From CAYXVF01 sp964468125 (GTDB lineage Bacteria; Myxococcota; XYA12-FULL-58-9; CAYXVF01): a stretch of DNA of 64,000 bases. Where the stretch lies: assembly GCA_964468125.1 (NCBI GenBank), contig CAYXVF010000005.1, positions 38,594-102,593 on the forward strand. The letters are read 5' to 3'. Of the stretch, positions 1 to 8,950 are shown one piece after another. The notes under the pieces are model-generated. The model saw only the letters and a list, made by a program, of their open reading frames with translations, did no database searches and was not told where the DNA came from. The stretch's first letter is position 1. Each line of letters begins with the position of its first letter. Both the position numbers and the translations under genes were made by a program.

Positions 1-184
1 GCCCATCGGCGGTCGGATCGGAAAAGGGGATCCCCACCTCGAGCACGTCTGCGCCTGCGTCGATCACCTCGAGCGCCGCGTCGATGGAGGCCTTCTCGTC
101 CGGGTCGCCACCGGTCAGATAGGCGATGAGCGCCTTGCGCCCGTCGCGCGCCAGCCCTTCGAAGGTCGTCTGAATTCGTCCCAT
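1..184 (-). CDS. trpA: Tryptophan synthase alpha subunit, N-terminal part (cut by window edge)
   Basis: TrpA cleaves indole-3-glycerol phosphate to indole and glyceraldehyde 3-phosphate in the cytoplasm and passes indole to TrpB. The 61 visible residues start at the ATG at 184 and carry the family signature LEVGIPFSDPTADG; E49 and D60 fall exactly at the catalytic positions of characterised TrpA. The rest of the gene lies beyond base 1. It follows trpF by 37 bases in the same direction, so it is probably the third gene of a trpC-trpF-trpA unit. In many bacteria trpB sits between trpF and trpA; here it does not. Confidence 0.93.
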   Translation of the reverse strand, partial: MGRIQTTFEGLARDGRKALIAYLTGGDPDEKASIDAALEVIDAGADVLEVGIPFSDPTADG

Positions 185-221
185 GGATCGTGGTACAGAG
201 TGTCACGGCAGTGCCGAACGC

Positions 222-833
222 TCAACTCTCCGTTTGAAATGCTTCGCGTGCGGCGTTGACGAAGGCCGCGATTCGATCGGGGTCTTTGACTCCCGGCGCG
301 AATTCCACGCCAGATGCGGTATCGACGCCCCAGGGCGATACCGCCGCGATCGCCGAGGCCACGTTCTCCGGTCCCAATCCACCGGCGAGAATCGTTCGCC
401 GGCGTCTGGCCAAGGTCCTGGCGAGCTCGCGTGGCGCCTCCCTGCCGGTGCCACCGCGGAGCGTGGGGTCCCGCGCGTCCACGAGGATTCGGTCTCCGGG
501 GAAAGCGCTCGCCCGGGCCACATCGGTCCTCCCGGCTAGCCCGATGGCTTTGAAGGCACGGTCCCCGACCGCCTCCGGTGGCTCATCGCCGTGCAGCTGG
601 AGCCAATCGGCCCCGACCCGCATGCGCAGCGCGTCGGGTCCCGGATGGTCCACCACCACCAAAACCGTCTCGATCCGGCCGCGGGCGCGCTCGCAGAGCT
701 CGCGTGCTCGCGCTTCTGCGACAGCGCGAGGCGAGCGTGGCCAAAGATTGAACCCTACGGCCGTCGCGCCGGCCGCGATCACCGCGTCCAGGTCTTCCTG
801 CCGGGTGACCCCACAGATCTTGATGAAGCTCAC
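222..833 (-). CDS. trpF: Phosphoribosylanthranilate isomerase
   Basis: Catalyses the Amadori rearrangement of phosphoribosylanthranilate, the third step from chorismate to tryptophan. The 203-residue length is normal for a monofunctional TrpF. The N-terminal motif KICGVT supplies the catalytic Cys7, LQLHGDE lies at about 79-85, and Asp119 in LVDARD followed by GGTGR is the expected general acid and phosphate-binding region. Its ATG overlaps the stop of trpC by four bases (ATGA), which indicates translational coupling. There is no fusion to TrpC, unlike the enterobacterial TrpCF. Confidence 0.96.
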   Translation of the reverse strand: MSFIKICGVTRQEDLDAVIAAGATAVGFNLWPRSPRAVAEARARELCERARGRIETVLVVVDHPGPDALRMRVGADWLQLHGDEPPEAVGDRAFKAIGLAGRTDVARASAFPGDRILVDARDPTLRGGTGREAPRELARTLARRRRTILAGGLGPENVASAIAAVSPWGVDTASGVEFAPGVKDPDRIAAFVNAAREAFQTES

Positions 834-1627
834 GACGCGCCCCGAAGCTCGCGCAGCGCCCGTTCAGGGTCCGGCTGGCGCGCCAGGTGCTCTCCGACGA
901 GAAAACACCGGTATCCGTGGCCCATCAGGCGCTGGATCTGCGCCGGGTCGCTGACACCGCTTTCGGCGACCGCGATGCGCTCGGCAGGAATTCGGTCGCG
1001 GAGCATCACGGACAGGTTGAGATCGATCTCCAGGGTATCGAGGTCCCGATGGTTCACGCCGACGATGGCACCGTCCACTGCTAGCGCGTCTTCGAGCTCC
1101 CGTTCGTGGTGGATCTCGACGAGGACATCCATTGCGAGGTCTCGCGCAAGGCGGGCGCACTCGACCAGAGTCGAGCGATCGAGAATTCGGGCGATCAGCA
1201 GCACCGCATCCGCGCCGAGCCATCGACTCTCCCACACCTGATAGGGCTCGACGATGAAATCCTTGCGCAGCGCGGGTAGCCCCGTTGCTTCCGAGCAGCA
1301 CGCGAGCGCATCGGGGTGGCCCCAAAAGAACTGAATGTCCGTGAGCACTGATAAACAGCTCGCGCCTCCGCGCTCGTAGGCCCGAGCGAGCTCCACAGCA
1401 TCCCAGTCTTCCGCGCGCCCCTCCCCGCGAATCAAACCCGCCGAAGGCGATGCGCGCTTGACCTCTGCGATGATTCGCGGGTCCTCCCCGGCGGAGAATG
1501 CCGAGGAAAAGCGAAATGGCGTCTTCAGCGGCGTCACCAGCGTCTCGAGCACCTTCAGCGGGAGCCGCGCTCGCGCTCGTTCCACTTCGACGCGCTTGGC
1601 GTCCACAATCCGGTCCAACACGTTCAT
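830..1627 (-). CDS. trpC: Indole-3-glycerol phosphate synthase
   Basis: Ring-closing decarboxylation of CdRP to indole-3-glycerol phosphate. The 265-residue TIM barrel has all expected catalytic signatures: EVKRASPS with Lys57, LRKDFI with Lys122, VEIH with Glu171, the VNHRDL strand (usually NNRDL) with Asn192 and the AESGV phosphate site with Glu222. It is the first gene of the trp unit seen here. The region 1628-1712, between it and the divergent membrane-protein gene, is the only room for its promoter. Confidence 0.96.
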   Translation of the reverse strand: MNVLDRIVDAKRVEVERARARLPLKVLETLVTPLKTPFRFSSAFSAGEDPRIIAEVKRASPSAGLIRGEGRAEDWDAVELARAYERGGASCLSVLTDIQFFWGHPDALACCSEATGLPALRKDFIVEPYQVWESRWLGADAVLLIARILDRSTLVECARLARDLAMDVLVEIHHERELEDALAVDGAIVGVNHRDLDTLEIDLNLSVMLRDRIPAERIAVAESGVSDPAQIQRLMGHGYRCFLVGEHLARQPDPERALRELRGAS

Positions 1628-1712
1628 AATGGCGGAAGATATGCATCTGGCGAGGCAATCGTCGAGATGGTGCAGGCTTTTGACGTTGGTCGCTTTCGAG
1701 TAGCGTCAGGGC

Positions 1713-2282
1713 ATGAACGATCACCCTCGACGCACTCTCGATCTGCAACCGGTCACCCTCGGAACATGGTCCGCATTCTCGCGCAACGCGATTCCGTTCA
1801 TCGTCGCCACGGCCGTCTTGGTGCTAGGAGTGACCCTGAGCCTCACCCTCCTCACCGGCCCCCTGATGATCGGGATGATCCACATGTCCAGTCGGGCCCT
1901 GAACGGCGAGCCGGTGGAGCTTCGCCACCTCGGCGAAGGGTTCCGTCGAATCGGCAAGCCTATCCTCACTTGGCTCATCATTTTGTTCGCTGTGTCCCTG
2001 GGCTTGATGCTCCTCGTACTCCCCGGAGTTGTTCTGTCGGTCTTGTGGCTCTATTCTCTCTGGTTCGTCGCGCGGGAGGACCAGCTACCGAGCGACGCCC
2101 TTCGCTCCTCCTGGCGCCTCGTCCGTGCCCATCTTCCGAGCACGGTCCTGCTCGCGCTGATGCTCGTGGTGCTCAACGTGATCGGCAGCTTTCTCGTGAT
2201 CGGCGTGTTCGTAGCGCTTCCGCTCAGTGTCCTTCTCGTCACGGCGAGCTTTGAGCAACTCACCGGAGGCGCGAAGACGTGA
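1713..2282 (+). CDS. Multi-pass membrane protein of unknown function
   Basis: A 189-residue integral membrane protein with about four to five hydrophobic segments (roughly residues 25-55, 85-115 and 140-180). The sequence between the segments, with an invariant-looking RLVRAH patch, resembles small membrane-domain families found next to glycerophosphodiesterase membrane domains, but I cannot name the family with certainty. The stop overlaps the GTG start of the next gene (GTGA), so the two small membrane proteins are co-translated. No catalytic motif is visible. Confidence 0.75.
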   Translation: MNDHPRRTLDLQPVTLGTWSAFSRNAIPFIVATAVLVLGVTLSLTLLTGPLMIGMIHMSSRALNGEPVELRHLGEGFRRIGKPILTWLIILFAVSLGLMLLVLPGVVLSVLWLYSLWFVAREDQLPSDALRSSWRLVRAHLPSTVLLALMLVVLNVIGSFLVIGVFVALPLSVLLVTASFEQLTGGAKT

Positions 2283-2854
2283 TCGCTTTCGGGCTCACTC
2301 GGATCTTCCGAGAGACCCGCTCTTTCCTCGAGGAGCGCTTGCGGGAACCGGAAGCCCCGTCGACTCTCTTCCTGCGTTTCGTCACCCCACTGGTCGCGAT
2401 CCGCTCCGTCGCGGTGCTGATTCGAGGGGTTCTGATCGGCGACATCTCCGCCGGAATCGTCCTCGCCCTCGGGAACTTCGTGATGCAAATGGCGGTGTGG
2501 TTAGCCGTCAGTTTCGCGCTGCCCGTGTTGGTCAAGCAATTCGGCAACCAAATGGATGACCGCACCGGGTTTGCGATCATGAGCTACGCCTCGGCACCCC
2601 TGTGGCTTGCTGGCGCCCTCTATCTGATCCCCGAGGAGCCACCGCTGACGTTTTTCTGGTCCCGGAGTCTCGTCGCCGCGATCGGAGGGTTTGGGGGCTA
2701 TGTGCTCTATCGCTCCTTTGAGGTCTTGGAGCTGCGCCGAAAGACCATTCTCATCCCAGCGGTCGCCGTCGGCTACGCGATCACCTACCTCTTCTTGTTC
2801 GCGCTGATCGGTCTGTCCACAACCTTGCTGCTGCTCCTCGTCCGCGCGAGCTAG
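2279..2854 (+). CDS. Yip1-family-like membrane protein
   Basis: A 191-residue protein beginning at GTG 2279 inside the stop of the upstream gene. A cytoplasmic N-terminus of about 35 residues is followed by five hydrophobic segments; the pattern TLFLRFVTPLVAIRSV, a central acidic-polar loop with an MSYAS motif and a closing leucine-rich helix matches bacterial Yip1-domain proteins. Function in bacteria is unknown. Coupling to the preceding membrane protein suggests they work together. The family call is inference from the hydropathy and the SYAS loop. Confidence 0.72.
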   Translation: MIAFGLTRIFRETRSFLEERLREPEAPSTLFLRFVTPLVAIRSVAVLIRGVLIGDISAGIVLALGNFVMQMAVWLAVSFALPVLVKQFGNQMDDRTGFAIMSYASAPLWLAGALYLIPEEPPLTFFWSRSLVAAIGGFGGYVLYRSFEVLELRRKTILIPAVAVGYAITYLFLFALIGLSTTLLLLLVRAS

Positions 2855-2879
2855 AGCGCGGCCCCTGGGTGGCGACCGA

Positions 2880-3419
2880 CTAGAGGGTTTCGCTCAGATC
2901 GATGGTGCTCGACTCGACTTCGTCATCGGTCAGATCGTTCGGATCGAAGGAGGCCCCATCGAGCACGGTCTTGGTGACCCAAATCGGTGCGTCGTTGCCC
3001 AACGCGAGACCAATCGCGTCTGAGGGGCGGGAGTCAATGGACATGCGCTTGCCCCCCTTGCTCACCATGATCTTGCCGAGAAAGACTCCGCCCCGGAGCC
3101 CGTCGATGGCGATCTCACGGAGCACGATGTCGCCGTGCTCCATCATCGTTTCGAGCAGGTTCAGGGTCATCGGGCGCGGCGGGGGCCGTCGGTCGAGGCG
3201 CAGGCGAATCGCCAGAGCCTCGCTCTCCCCGATCCAGATCGGCAGATAGCGCATCGGCTCTGCCACGGTGCGCAGTAAAACGACGAACTGATCGCCGGAG
3301 ACCGCGAGGACCTCCTCGACCTCGACACGCTCTCGCGTGGGCTTTTTCTGGGCGGTGGCGGGGTTCGGCAGGTGCAAGAAGGAAGCGAGGACCACGACTA
3401 AAACTACTCGAACGGCCAT
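2880..3419 (-). CDS. Secreted bifunctional-nuclease (BFN/DUF151) domain protein
   Basis: A 179-residue protein with an N-terminal signal peptide (hydrophobic residues 3-18, cleavage plausible after PATA) followed by one BFN domain. Family hallmarks are LPIWIGESEA, the MTLNLLETMM helix, and the segment SRPSDAIGLAL near residue 135. Cytoplasmic members have been described as weak DNase/RNase; a signal peptide is unusual and suggests a different role in the periplasm or outside. It stands alone, divergent from ffh. Confidence 0.85.
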   Translation of the reverse strand: MAVRVVLVVVLASFLHLPNPATAQKKPTRERVEVEEVLAVSGDQFVVLLRTVAEPMRYLPIWIGESEALAIRLRLDRRPPPRPMTLNLLETMMEHGDIVLREIAIDGLRGGVFLGKIMVSKGGKRMSIDSRPSDAIGLALGNDAPIWVTKTVLDGASFDPNDLTDDEVESSTIDLSETL

Positions 3420-3566
3420 GGCTCGAGTCTAGCGATGCCGATCTCGCCAGGCTATCGCAAAAATCGAGGTCTTTCGCGCTGCTACAGTGTGCGAACGGGT
3501 GCGCAGGGCCACTAACCTTGCGATTTCGCGCACGTTCCGTCATGGTCCGCGGCTCGATAGGAGCGA

Positions 3567-5249
3567 ATGAGAATGCTGGAGATTGTCTCCAAGGGATTTC
3601 GTAGCGCCAAGAACGCCCTCGTCGGCAAGACCGAAATCACGGAACAGAATATCGAGGACGCGGTTCGCCAGATCCGCGTCTCCCTGCTCGAAGCGGACGT
3701 CGAGCTCGGCGTCGTGCGCACCTTCATCAAGCGCGTGAAGGAGCGAGCCCTGGGCGAAGTCGTCCAGACGTCGGTGAGCAAGGACGGCAAGAAGAAGAAG
3801 GCGAGCCCTGGCGAGCACTTCATCTATATCTGCCACAACGAGCTCGAAAAGCTCATGGGCCCGGTGGAGGAAGACCCGATCGTCTTCCACCGTCCCTACA
3901 CCATCATCATGATGGTCGGCCTCCAGGGGACCGGTAAAACGACCACCACCGGAAAGCTCGCGAAGAGCCTACTCGCAGAGAAGCGTAAACCGATGCTCGT
4001 GGCCGCCGACATCTACCGTCCGGCGGCGGTTGAGCAGCTCAAGGTCCTGGGCGAGCGTCTCGGCGTTCCGGTATTTCACAAGCCGGACGTCGCCCCGCCG
4101 GACCTCTGTATGGAAGCGCTGCGCGAGGCGAAGAAACGCAAACGCGACGTAGTGATCTTCGACACCGCCGGCCGCCTTGCGATCGACGAAGAGCTCATGA
4201 ACGAGCTCGATCAGATCAAGGCGAAGACCAAGCCACACAACGTCTTCCTCGTGGTCGACGCAATGGCCGGCCAGGACTCCGTGAACACCGCGAGCGAGTT
4301 CAACCGACGCCTCGATATTTCGGGCTTCATCATGACGAAGCTCGACGGTGACGCCCGCGGCGGTGCGGCGCTCGCGATCAAAGAGGTCACCGGCAAGCCG
4401 ATCAAGTACCTCGGCATGGGCGAGGGACTCGACAAGCTCGAGCGCTTCCGTCCGGAAGGTTTGGCGTCTCGAATCCTCGGCATGGGCGACATCGTCGGCC
4501 TGATGGAGGACTTCGAGCAGGTCATCGACGAGAAGGAAGCGGAGCGCGATACCAAGAAGCTGCTCAAGGGTCAGTTCACTCTCGAGGACTTTCTGAAGCA
4601 GCTACGCATGATCAAGAAGATCGGAAGCGTTAGCGACATCTACGAGAAGTTCCCGATCTTTGGCGATCAGGTGCCGGAGGGTGCCCTCGACGACAATGCG
4701 TTCGTCGCGATGGAGTCTCTGATCCAGTCGATGACCCCTGCGGAGCGTGAGAAGCCGCAGCTGATCGACAAGAGCCGCGCGGAACGCATTGCGAAGGGCT
4801 CCGGCCGCAAGCCCGAACAGGTCCTCGACCTGGTCCAGCGCTTCGGAATGATGCACACGCTGATGCAAAACTTTGCGTCGCAGCCCGGACTGCTCAACAA
4901 CCTGCCGGGTTTCAAGCAGCTCGGCGCGATTCGCAAGATGAAGGGCATGGACATGGGCGATGTCCTAGGCGCTGGCGGAGGTCTCCCCGGTATGCCGAGG
5001 GGCATGCCTGGACTCCCGCCGGGCATGCCTGGCGCCGGTGGGCCCATGGGTGGGGGAATGCCGCAGCCCGGCCAACAGGTGGCCCTCCCCCCCGGCGTCA
5101 CTATGGCCCAATATCAGCAGGCGATGCAGGCTCAGATGCGCGGCATGGCGATGCCGCAAAAGAAGCAGCGCTCGGCCAAAGACAAACAAAAGGCGAAGGA
5201 CAAGCGAAAGCAAGAACGCAACGCGCGCAAAAAGTCGCGGCGCAAGTGA
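3567..5249 (+). CDS. ffh: Signal recognition particle protein Ffh (SRP54)
   Basis: GTPase that binds signal sequences on nascent chains and, with 4.5S RNA and FtsY, targets them to the membrane. The N domain is followed by the GTPase domain with GLQGTGKTTTTGKLA, DTAGR and TKLDGDARGG, then the methionine-rich M domain. At 560 residues it is about 100 longer than E. coli Ffh; the surplus is a Gly-Met-Pro-rich stretch (about residues 465-530) and a Lys/Arg-rich tail. The ATG at 3567 has GGAGCG upstream. The SRP RNA gene is not recognised in this window. Confidence 0.97.
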   Translation: MRMLEIVSKGFRSAKNALVGKTEITEQNIEDAVRQIRVSLLEADVELGVVRTFIKRVKERALGEVVQTSVSKDGKKKKASPGEHFIYICHNELEKLMGPVEEDPIVFHRPYTIIMMVGLQGTGKTTTTGKLAKSLLAEKRKPMLVAADIYRPAAVEQLKVLGERLGVPVFHKPDVAPPDLCMEALREAKKRKRDVVIFDTAGRLAIDEELMNELDQIKAKTKPHNVFLVVDAMAGQDSVNTASEFNRRLDISGFIMTKLDGDARGGAALAIKEVTGKPIKYLGMGEGLDKLERFRPEGLASRILGMGDIVGLMEDFEQVIDEKEAERDTKKLLKGQFTLEDFLKQLRMIKKIGSVSDIYEKFPIFGDQVPEGALDDNAFVAMESLIQSMTPAEREKPQLIDKSRAERIAKGSGRKPEQVLDLVQRFGMMHTLMQNFASQPGLLNNLPGFKQLGAIRKMKGMDMGDVLGAGGGLPGMPRGMPGLPPGMPGAGGPMGGGMPQPGQQVALPPGVTMAQYQQAMQAQMRGMAMPQKKQRSAKDKQKAKDKRKQERNARKKSRRK

Positions 5250-5274
5250 CCTCTGCGAGGTGCTCGCGGGAAAG

Positions 5275-5868
5275 CTAGCGCTTTTTCTTCGTCGTCTTCT
5301 TCTTTGTGGTCTTCTTCGAGGTCGCCTTCTTCTTGGAGGTGGTCTTCTTGGTGGTCTTGACGCTCTTGGATCGGCTTGGACTCAGGGCCTCGAAGTTGTA
5401 AACGATGCCGCTTTGGGCAGCCGCTCGGCTCATCGCCTTCTTCGGTCCGGGGTTCACGACCGCCAAAACGCGACCCTTGGCGACGGTTTCACCGCGTTGA
5501 TTGTCCGCCCACACATCCGCGTCGATCACATGGTCGCCGTTTTCGATCCGCTTGTCGACGATGACGCCCCGACAGGTGAGCACGTCCCCGGGCCACACGA
5601 GCTTGAGCATGCGAACGCCAAAGCGCTGCATCGACGCGCCTTCAAAGTAGCTCTCTACCATGCGTCCGATGTATCCCATCACCAAGTGACCGGGTGCGAA
5701 CACCGATGCTTTCCCCGCAGCTGTGGCGACCTTGTCGTCGAGGTGCATCGGGTTGTAGTCGTCGATGGCGCCGGCAAATCGCGCCAGTGTGACGCGGGTG
5801 AGCGCCGGGATGGACAGTCCCTCGAGCGGTGCGCCGACGTCGACGTTCTCATAATCGATGTGTGCCAC
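5275..5868 (-). CDS. MaoC-like (R)-hydratase / HadB-type dehydratase with lysine-rich tail
   Basis: Hot-dog-fold hydratase expected to act on (R)-3-hydroxyacyl thioesters (CoA or ACP). The hydratase 2 motif is intact: Asp37 and His42 in the D-x4-H arrangement (DYNPMH). It lies 10 bases after a partner carrying the same fold with a weaker active site, as in mycobacterial HadAB, where HadB is catalytic and HadA binds the acyl chain. Residues about 165-197 form an unusual tail made almost only of Lys, Thr and Ser. It is the last gene of the MCE transporter unit. Confidence 0.85.
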   Translation of the reverse strand: MAHIDYENVDVGAPLEGLSIPALTRVTLARFAGAIDDYNPMHLDDKVATAAGKASVFAPGHLVMGYIGRMVESYFEGASMQRFGVRMLKLVWPGDVLTCRGVIVDKRIENGDHVIDADVWADNQRGETVAKGRVLAVVNPGPKKAMSRAAAQSGIVYNFEALSPSRSKSVKTTKKTTSKKKATSKKTTKKKTTKKKR

Positions 5869-5878
5869 TGTTTGACTC

Positions 5879-6328
5879 CTAGCGCTTGAGCTCGACCAGC
5901 ACCCGTCGGCCCTTGAACACCGGGCGGTCCTTCGAATCCGAGCCCCGGGTCTCGATCACGACGAACACGAGCTTCCCGTTCGGCGTATCTTTGTCGTAAA
6001 TGTCAGCGACCTTGTGGGTCACCGTGACTCTGTCACCCGCAACCACCGGCCGAAAGTACTCGTACTCTTCCTCGGCATGCATGGTGTTGCTCTGGTCGAT
6101 GTCGAGCGTCTCGTAGAGCGAGTCTACGGCACTCAGCGCGGCGACGAAGGTCGGGGTGCTGATCAGCGAAGCATAGCCGGCCGCCTTGGCCGCATCCTCG
6201 TCGATGTGAATGTCTTTGGTTTCACCGATCGCTCGAGCAAAGCGACGAACCTGGCCCTTTTCGACCTCGAAGGTCTCGGGCTTGGTCGCCTTGCCGATCA
6301 GATTCTTATAGCGGGCAGGAATGGCCAT
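5879..6328 (-). CDS. MaoC/FAS1-type dehydratase domain protein (HadA-like)
   Basis: A 149-residue hot-dog protein of the MaoC N-terminal dehydratase family. At the catalytic position it has Glu36 and His41 (E-x4-H) instead of the usual Asp-x4-His, consistent with a non-catalytic substrate-binding subunit that pairs with the next gene. The start at 6328 is preferred over upstream starts because GGAGGGAG lies just ahead of it and it leaves a four-base gap after mlaD. The tight spacing on both sides argues for one transcript with the transporter genes. Confidence 0.85.
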   Translation of the reverse strand: MAIPARYKNLIGKATKPETFEVEKGQVRRFARAIGETKDIHIDEDAAKAAGYASLISTPTFVAALSAVDSLYETLDIDQSNTMHAEEEYEYFRPVVAGDRVTVTHKVADIYDKDTPNGKLVFVVIETRGSDSKDRPVFKGRRVLVELKR

Positions 6329-6332
6329 GTGC

Positions 6333-7373
6333 CTACTCCCTCCACAGGAGTTTCCAGGGGTTGCGCTTGAGCTCGCGCATGAGCTCTTTGATATCTTCGT
6401 AAACGGTGGGGTCGCGCAACAAACCCCCAAGCGTACCTTCGCCGCGACGCAGTGACTGTGTCAAAAACCTCGCGTCTTCCGTGACATCTGACAAACGTTG
6501 CGCCGCTTCTCGTACCTTGGCAAGGGTTTCAGCCACTGATTTCGGGTCGACCGCCTCTTCGAGGCGCGCGCTGAGCCCCTCGATCGATTCAGCAGCCGAG
6601 TTTGCACGCTCTAGAAGACTAGGCAAGCCTACTTTGAGCGCCCGGGCCACCTCACGGGCATCTCCGAGCAAGCTCGCGATCTCGGACCCATCCCCCACCG
6701 CCCGGTCGAGCGCCGTCACGAGGGAACGTACCTCTGACGCGGCGGCGGCGAGATCGTCGAGCGCGGCGCCGATCTGGTCCCGACGCTCGACCAAAAGAGA
6801 ATCCAACGATTCCAAGATCGAGGCAATCGATGCGCCCACCCGGGAGAAATCCTCTCCGGTCGCGGTCCCGACGAGACGGCTGAGGGTCGCGAGACTGCTC
6901 GAAAAACGCAGGATCATCACGTGGAGCTTGGGAGCGTCCGTGCCGCGGACCGGGGTCGAGAGGTCCAAAGGTGTGGCCGAAATGCCGGGATCCACCTCGA
7001 CATAGGCCTCTCCGATCAGCCCCTGCATCCCGACATAAAACTGGGTGTCGTCGCTGAGCTGCTCCATCACCGCCTCGTCCACCTCCAGCGAGGCACGAAC
7101 CACGGGGCGCTCCGTTCGCCCGATCGCCTCCACCGGCGCCGCCCCGCTGCCAGGCGCGAGGACCGATAGGTCCGCCACCCGGCCCACTCGAACCCCACTC
7201 AGGAGAACCGGAGCCCCGACCTTGAGCGCTCCACTGTAGCCAAAATCCGCCTCTACGGCCCGCTGAGGTGCCAGAGAGAGGTCAGAGAGGAGCAGGATGA
7301 AGCCAGCGAGGATCGCGAGCCCCAAGAGCACGAAGGCGCCCACCCGGGCTTCCATGTTGCGTATTTGACTCAC
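6333..7373 (-). CDS. mlaD: MlaD/MCE-domain substrate-binding protein
   Basis: A 346-residue MCE protein: an N-terminal membrane anchor (about residues 12-30), an MCE domain (about 38-120, with GALKVGAPVLLSGVRVGRV and an FYVGMQGLIGEAYVEV strand) and a long, mostly helical C-terminal part that could form the tunnel needle seen in longer MCE proteins. Such proteins shuttle phospholipids or other lipids between membranes. Start is GTG 7373; an ATG at 7355 gives a more typical MlaD start and is possible. It lies 57 bases after mlaF. Confidence 0.9.
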   Translation of the reverse strand: MSQIRNMEARVGAFVLLGLAILAGFILLLSDLSLAPQRAVEADFGYSGALKVGAPVLLSGVRVGRVADLSVLAPGSGAAPVEAIGRTERPVVRASLEVDEAVMEQLSDDTQFYVGMQGLIGEAYVEVDPGISATPLDLSTPVRGTDAPKLHVMILRFSSSLATLSRLVGTATGEDFSRVGASIASILESLDSLLVERRDQIGAALDDLAAAASEVRSLVTALDRAVGDGSEIASLLGDAREVARALKVGLPSLLERANSAAESIEGLSARLEEAVDPKSVAETLAKVREAAQRLSDVTEDARFLTQSLRRGEGTLGGLLRDPTVYEDIKELMRELKRNPWKLLWRE

Positions 7374-7430
7374 CGGTTTTCTTACTGATCTCGCGTGGTT
7401 CCGACAGGTTACGCCGTGCCGAAGGGCGGC

Positions 7431-8180
7431 TCAAGCGGGGTGCCAGCGTGCGCCGGACGCCTGGAAGCGCTGAACCACGGCGCTTTCGCTCGCGCGCCAC
7501 TGGGCGAGAGTGCCGTCAAAGGCCGCCCGTCCGGCGTCGAGGAAGGTCACCCGATCGGCGATCCCGTCGACGGAGGCGAGGTCGTGGCTGACGATCAGCG
7601 ACGTGATTCCGCCTTCATCCGCCATGCGCCGGATCGTCTGGTCGAGGCGACGTGCGGAGACGGGATCCAAGGAGGTAGTGGGCTCATCGTAGAGCAGGGT
7701 TTCGGGCTCGAGCGCGAGGGCGCGGGCCACGCTGACCCGCTTTTGCACCCCGCGTCCGAGCTCCGGCGGCAATCGCTCCGCGTGTCCCGCGGCTTCCACC
7801 CGCTCGAGTGCCACCTGGGCGCGCCGATCCCCCTCCGCGCGATCGACCCGGAAGCGCTTGCGCACCGGCATGGCGACGTTTTCGAGGACCGTGAGCTGGT
7901 CGAAGAGGGTCGGATGCTGAAAGATCAGCTGGCAGCGGCGGCGCAGAGCCCGAAGGGACTCCCCCTCAAGCCCCACCACCGACTCGCCTCCGTAGGTGAG
8001 ATCACCGGCGGTCGGCTGGAGCAAACCGACGATGTGTTTGAGCAGCACGCTCTTCCCCACCCCGCTGCGGCCGAGGATGAAATGCACGGTACCGGCCTCC
8101 ACGGTCAGATCGATGCCGTTGAGCACGGTCTGCTCGCCGAAGCGCTTCACGAGACCGCGCACCTCGATGAGCGCCGTCAC
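7431..8180 (-). CDS. mlaF: MlaF-like ABC transporter ATPase
   Basis: Cytoplasmic ATPase powering the lipid transporter. Walker A GRSGVGKS (37-44), Q-loop Gln88, Walker B LLYDE (162-166), D-loop and the SHD switch histidine are present. The ABC signature is LGRGV (141-145), where LSGGM is usual, so it lacks the conserved Ser; the following QKRVSVARA helix is normal. GTG 8180 was chosen because it overlaps the stop of the upstream permease (GTGA) and starts exactly where homology begins; the longer frame upstream lies inside that permease gene. Confidence 0.92.
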   Translation of the reverse strand: MTALIEVRGLVKRFGEQTVLNGIDLTVEAGTVHFILGRSGVGKSVLLKHIVGLLQPTAGDLTYGGESVVGLEGESLRALRRRCQLIFQHPTLFDQLTVLENVAMPVRKRFRVDRAEGDRRAQVALERVEAAGHAERLPPELGRGVQKRVSVARALALEPETLLYDEPTTSLDPVSARRLDQTIRRMADEGGITSLIVSHDLASVDGIADRVTFLDAGRAAFDGTLAQWRASESAVVQRFQASGARWHPA

Positions 8181-8950
8181 AGCTGGCCGCCGGTAGCAAA
8201 GTGCCCGACCGTCCCGATCAGCAGGTCCAGCAAAAGCACCACGAGGGAGCCCACAATCACCGCGCCCGTGGTCGCGCGCCCAACCCCCGGCGCTCCACCA
8301 CTCGCATGGAGACCCGCGTGGCAGGCAACGAGCGGCACGGCGATTCCAAAGGCGAGCGCTTTCGCCGCACCGAGCACCACATCGCTCACGTCCACGAATT
8401 GCAGGCCGAGATAGGTCTGCCAAGGAACGTCAAAGGAGCCGGACGCGGCCATGCCACCGCTGAAATGGGCGACGAGCGCGCCCCAGATCACGAGCGGGAT
8501 GATCCCGAGCACCCCGCCGAACACGCGTGGCGCAACGACATAGGCCACGGGCTCCGCGCCACTCAGACTCAGGGCGTCTATCTGCTCGGTAATGGTCATG
8601 GCGCCGATCTCCGCGGCAATACCCGCCCCTGCGCGCGCCGCTACCATCAGACAGATGATCGTCGGCGCGAACTCGCGGATCAGAAGCTGCAAGAAACCCG
8701 GGCCGACCGCACTCAAGTCTCCGATGATGCGAGCCGCCTGCAGGCACGCCTGAATGACCATGATCGCGCCCACGAACCCCATGATCACCGTAATGAAGAG
8801 AACCGAACGATTTCCGACCTCGTAGGCGTGACGCAGCAACTCGCGCATCTCTACCTGCCGCGCACGGGTCATGACCGCGCCGAGGAGCCAAACGAGCTCG
8901 CGGGCTACCTGCCCAACCATGAGCGCGCCACGGCCAACCTGAGATAACAT
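8177..8950 (-). CDS. mlaE: MlaE-family permease (second of two)
   Basis: A 257-residue MlaE/YrbE permease with the family core FVGAIMVIQ, a central segment RAGAGIAAEIGAM and the coupling sequence TEQIDALSLSG that contacts the ATPase. About five to six membrane segments. It follows another MlaE-type permease directly, with no intergenic base, and overlaps mlaF. The two permeases are clearly different in sequence, so they could form a heterodimer, as proposed for the YrbE A/B pairs of actinobacterial Mce systems. The start is ATG 8950. Confidence 0.92.
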   Translation of the reverse strand: MLSQVGRGALMVGQVARELVWLLGAVMTRARQVEMRELLRHAYEVGNRSVLFITVIMGFVGAIMVIQACLQAARIIGDLSAVGPGFLQLLIREFAPTIICLMVAARAGAGIAAEIGAMTITEQIDALSLSGAEPVAYVVAPRVFGGVLGIIPLVIWGALVAHFSGGMAASGSFDVPWQTYLGLQFVDVSDVVLGAAKALAFGIAVPLVACHAGLHASGGAPGVGRATTGAVIVGSLVVLLLDLLIGTVGHFATGGQL

